A stretch of 5,589 nucleotides of DNA. Source: DATARH01 sp035534535 (lineage in GTDB: Bacteria; Pseudomonadota; Alphaproteobacteria; ATCC43930; CGMCC-115725). The notes below the pieces were generated by a model. That model was not told the origin of the DNA. It ran no database searches and saw nothing but the letters and a program-made list of their open reading frames with translations. Shown here piece after piece: positions 4,444 to 5,589 of this stretch; position 1 is the stretch's first letter, and each line of letters opens with the position of its first letter. The translations under genes and the position numbers were made by a program. The stretch covers positions 1 through 5,589 of the forward strand of contig DATLRS010000017.1 in assembly GCA_035534535.1 (NCBI GenBank), read 5' to 3'.

Positions 4444-5589
4444 CTAGCTTTCCGGCGGACCGGCGGCGATGCCGCTGGCGTGCAGCCGGTCAATCTCGGC
4501 CTCGGTGAGGCCCAGCACCTCGGCCAAGACGATATCGGTATGCTCGCCGAGGCGCGGTGCCGGCCGGGTCGGCTGGCGCGGCGCGGCGGCAAAGTCAAGC
4601 GGCAGGCCCGGCATCGGATACCGCCCGATGCCGGGCTGCTCGACCTCGGCGAAGAGCGGGTTCGCCGGCGAGCAGCGCGGATCGTTGCGGACCAGATCGA
4701 CAAAGTCCTGAAACGGCCCCCACAAGACGCCGCTGCCGGCAAAGGCGGCAGCGATCTCGGGCAATGTCCGCCGGGCGCACCAGCGCCCGATCAGCGCGGC
4801 GATCGCGTCGCGCGCCTCGTAGCGGCCGCTCTCGGTGTCGAGATCGACATCCATCATCGCGCCGACCATCGCCAGCTTGTCGGCGAGCCCGGTGGCGCGA
4901 CCGAGCGCCCGCCACTGCCGCGGGGTCAAAGCGATGACGATGACCCGCCGCCCGTCGGCGGTCGCGAAATCGCGGCCGAAGCTGCCGTAGAGGTCATTAC
5001 CGATGGCCGGCCGCGCCCGGCCATTGACGTGCACGTCGCCGACATAGCCGAGATGGCCGACCGTCGCGAGCATCACGTCGCTGAGCGCGGCGACGACCTC
5101 CTGCCCCGCGCCGGTGCGGCCGCGGTGGCGCTCGGCGGCAAGCAGCGCGGTCGCCAGATAAAGCCCGGCGGCGATGTCCCAGGCCGGCAGGACGTGGTTG
5201 ACCGGCGCGCCCCCGGCTTCGCTGTGCCCCGTCACCAGCGGAAACCCGCTCGCCGCGTTGACCGTGTAATCGACCGCGGCGCTGCCGTCGCGGTTGCCGA
5301 TTAGCCGCAGCATGATCACATCCTCGCGCCGGGCCCTCAGGCTGGCATAGTCGAGGCCGGGTAACGGCGGCAGATTGGTCAGGACAATGCCGCCGCCCGC
5401 GCCGGGGGCGGTGGCGATCGCCGCCGCCAATTCACGCCCCTCGGGCTTATCGAGGGCCAGCGCGACCGAGCGCTTGGCCTTGTTGAGCCCGGCCCAATAG
5501 AGGCTCGCGCCGTTATCGGCGACCGGCCAGCGGTTGAAATCGATCGCGCCGCCGACCGGATCGATGCGGATCACCTCGGCGCCGAACTG
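4444..5589 (-). CDS. mct: Class III CoA-transferase family protein, probable 2-methylfumaryl-CoA isomerase (5' end missing)
   Basis: The frame is open to the right edge and ends at TAG 4446-4444, giving 381 residues. The edge reads QFGAEVIRIDPVGG, the family's usual LGAEVIKVEPPG segment, so about 20-35 N-terminal residues are outside. The GTG at 5574 lies inside this conserved segment and is not the start. The presumed catalytic Asp of CaiB/BaiF (Frc-type) enzymes is present at fragment residue 171 (codon 5079-5077, in GQEVVAALSD). The C-terminus has the family signature PRLGEHTDIVL. Segments such as LYWAGLNKAKRS, VDYTVNAASGFP, VNHVLPAWD, LYGSFGRDF and EQPGIGRYPMPG recall Mct, which moves CoA within mesaconyl-CoA from C1 to C4 in the 3-hydroxypropionate bicycle. 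In Alphaproteobacteria the substrate could come from the ethylmalonyl-CoA pathway. Assignment to CoA-transferase III is firm; the Mct subfamily is from remembered similarity and could be another CoA-transferase of this large family. Confidence 0.8.
   Translation of the reverse strand, partial: QFGAEVIRIDPVGGAIDFNRWPVADNGASLYWAGLNKAKRSVALALDKPEGRELAAAIATAPGAGGGIVLTNLPPLPGLDYASLRARREDVIMLRLIGNRDGSAAVDYTVNAASGFPLVTGHSEAGGAPVNHVLPAWDIAAGLYLATALLAAERHRGRTGAGQEVVAALSDVMLATVGHLGYVGDVHVNGRARPAIGNDLYGSFGRDFATADGRRVIVIALTPRQWRALGRATGLADKLAMVGAMMDVDLDTESGRYEARDAIAALIGRWCARRTLPEIAAAFAGSGVLWGPFQDFVDLVRNDPRCSPANPLFAEVEQPGIGRYPMPGLPLDFAAAPRQPTRPAPRLGEHTDIVLAEVLGLTEAEIDRLHASGIAAGPPES

Noticed and set aside
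4480..5304. A 274-codon open frame on + antisense to the CoA-transferase gene
   Set aside because: It is opposite a gene with clear family motifs and catalytic Asp, and its product has no recognisable feature.
1..5589. Mobile element, CRISPR array, tRNA/rRNA or defence system
   Set aside because: No transposase or integrase motifs, no spaced direct repeats, no tRNA-like cloverleaf and no compositional break were seen; the genes are ordinary chromosomal ones.

Overview
The window is a GC-rich stretch of bacterial chromosome, almost fully coding, and most probably from an alphaproteobacterium. The lineage call rests on three things. There is a protein of the DUF2794 family, which as far as I know is largely restricted to Alphaproteobacteria. 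The gene order is TPR membrane protein, bamB, der. Codon third positions are strongly biased to G and C. I cannot place it to order; a Rhodospirillales-like or related lineage is a guess.

Layout, left to right: (1) the 3' part of a short-chain dehydrogenase/reductase gene on +, cut by the left edge; (2) a three-gene cluster on -, transcribed from about 3850 down to 492: a YfgM-like TPR inner-membrane protein, the outer-membrane assembly lipoprotein BamB, and the ribosome-assembly GTPase Der; (3) a 204-base divergent promoter region at 3848-4051, with one GC-rich 9-bp inverted repeat, a short hairpin and a small AT-rich palindrome; (4) a DUF2794 gene on +, of unknown function; (5) on -, cut by the right edge, a class III CoA-transferase family gene that most resembles 2-methylfumaryl-CoA (mesaconyl-CoA) isomerase.

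The yfgM-bamB-der order is also found in Escherichia coli, so the central cluster is a conserved housekeeping operon linking envelope biogenesis (Sec-associated chaperoning, BAM complex) to 50S ribosome maturation. The SDR and der genes converge and overlap by 16 bases. DUF2794 and the CoA-transferase converge with only 11 bases between them. No convincing intrinsic terminator is visible at either junction.

I found no mobile element, CRISPR array, tRNA, rRNA or clear foreign island, and no obvious new multi-gene system. The items most worth a second look are a twin-arginine-like signal on BamB, a six-codon mini-ORF with its own Shine-Dalgarno that ends on the bamB start codon, an inverted repeat enclosing a candidate -35 box, the uncharacterised DUF2794 gene, and the possible mesaconyl-CoA isomerase.
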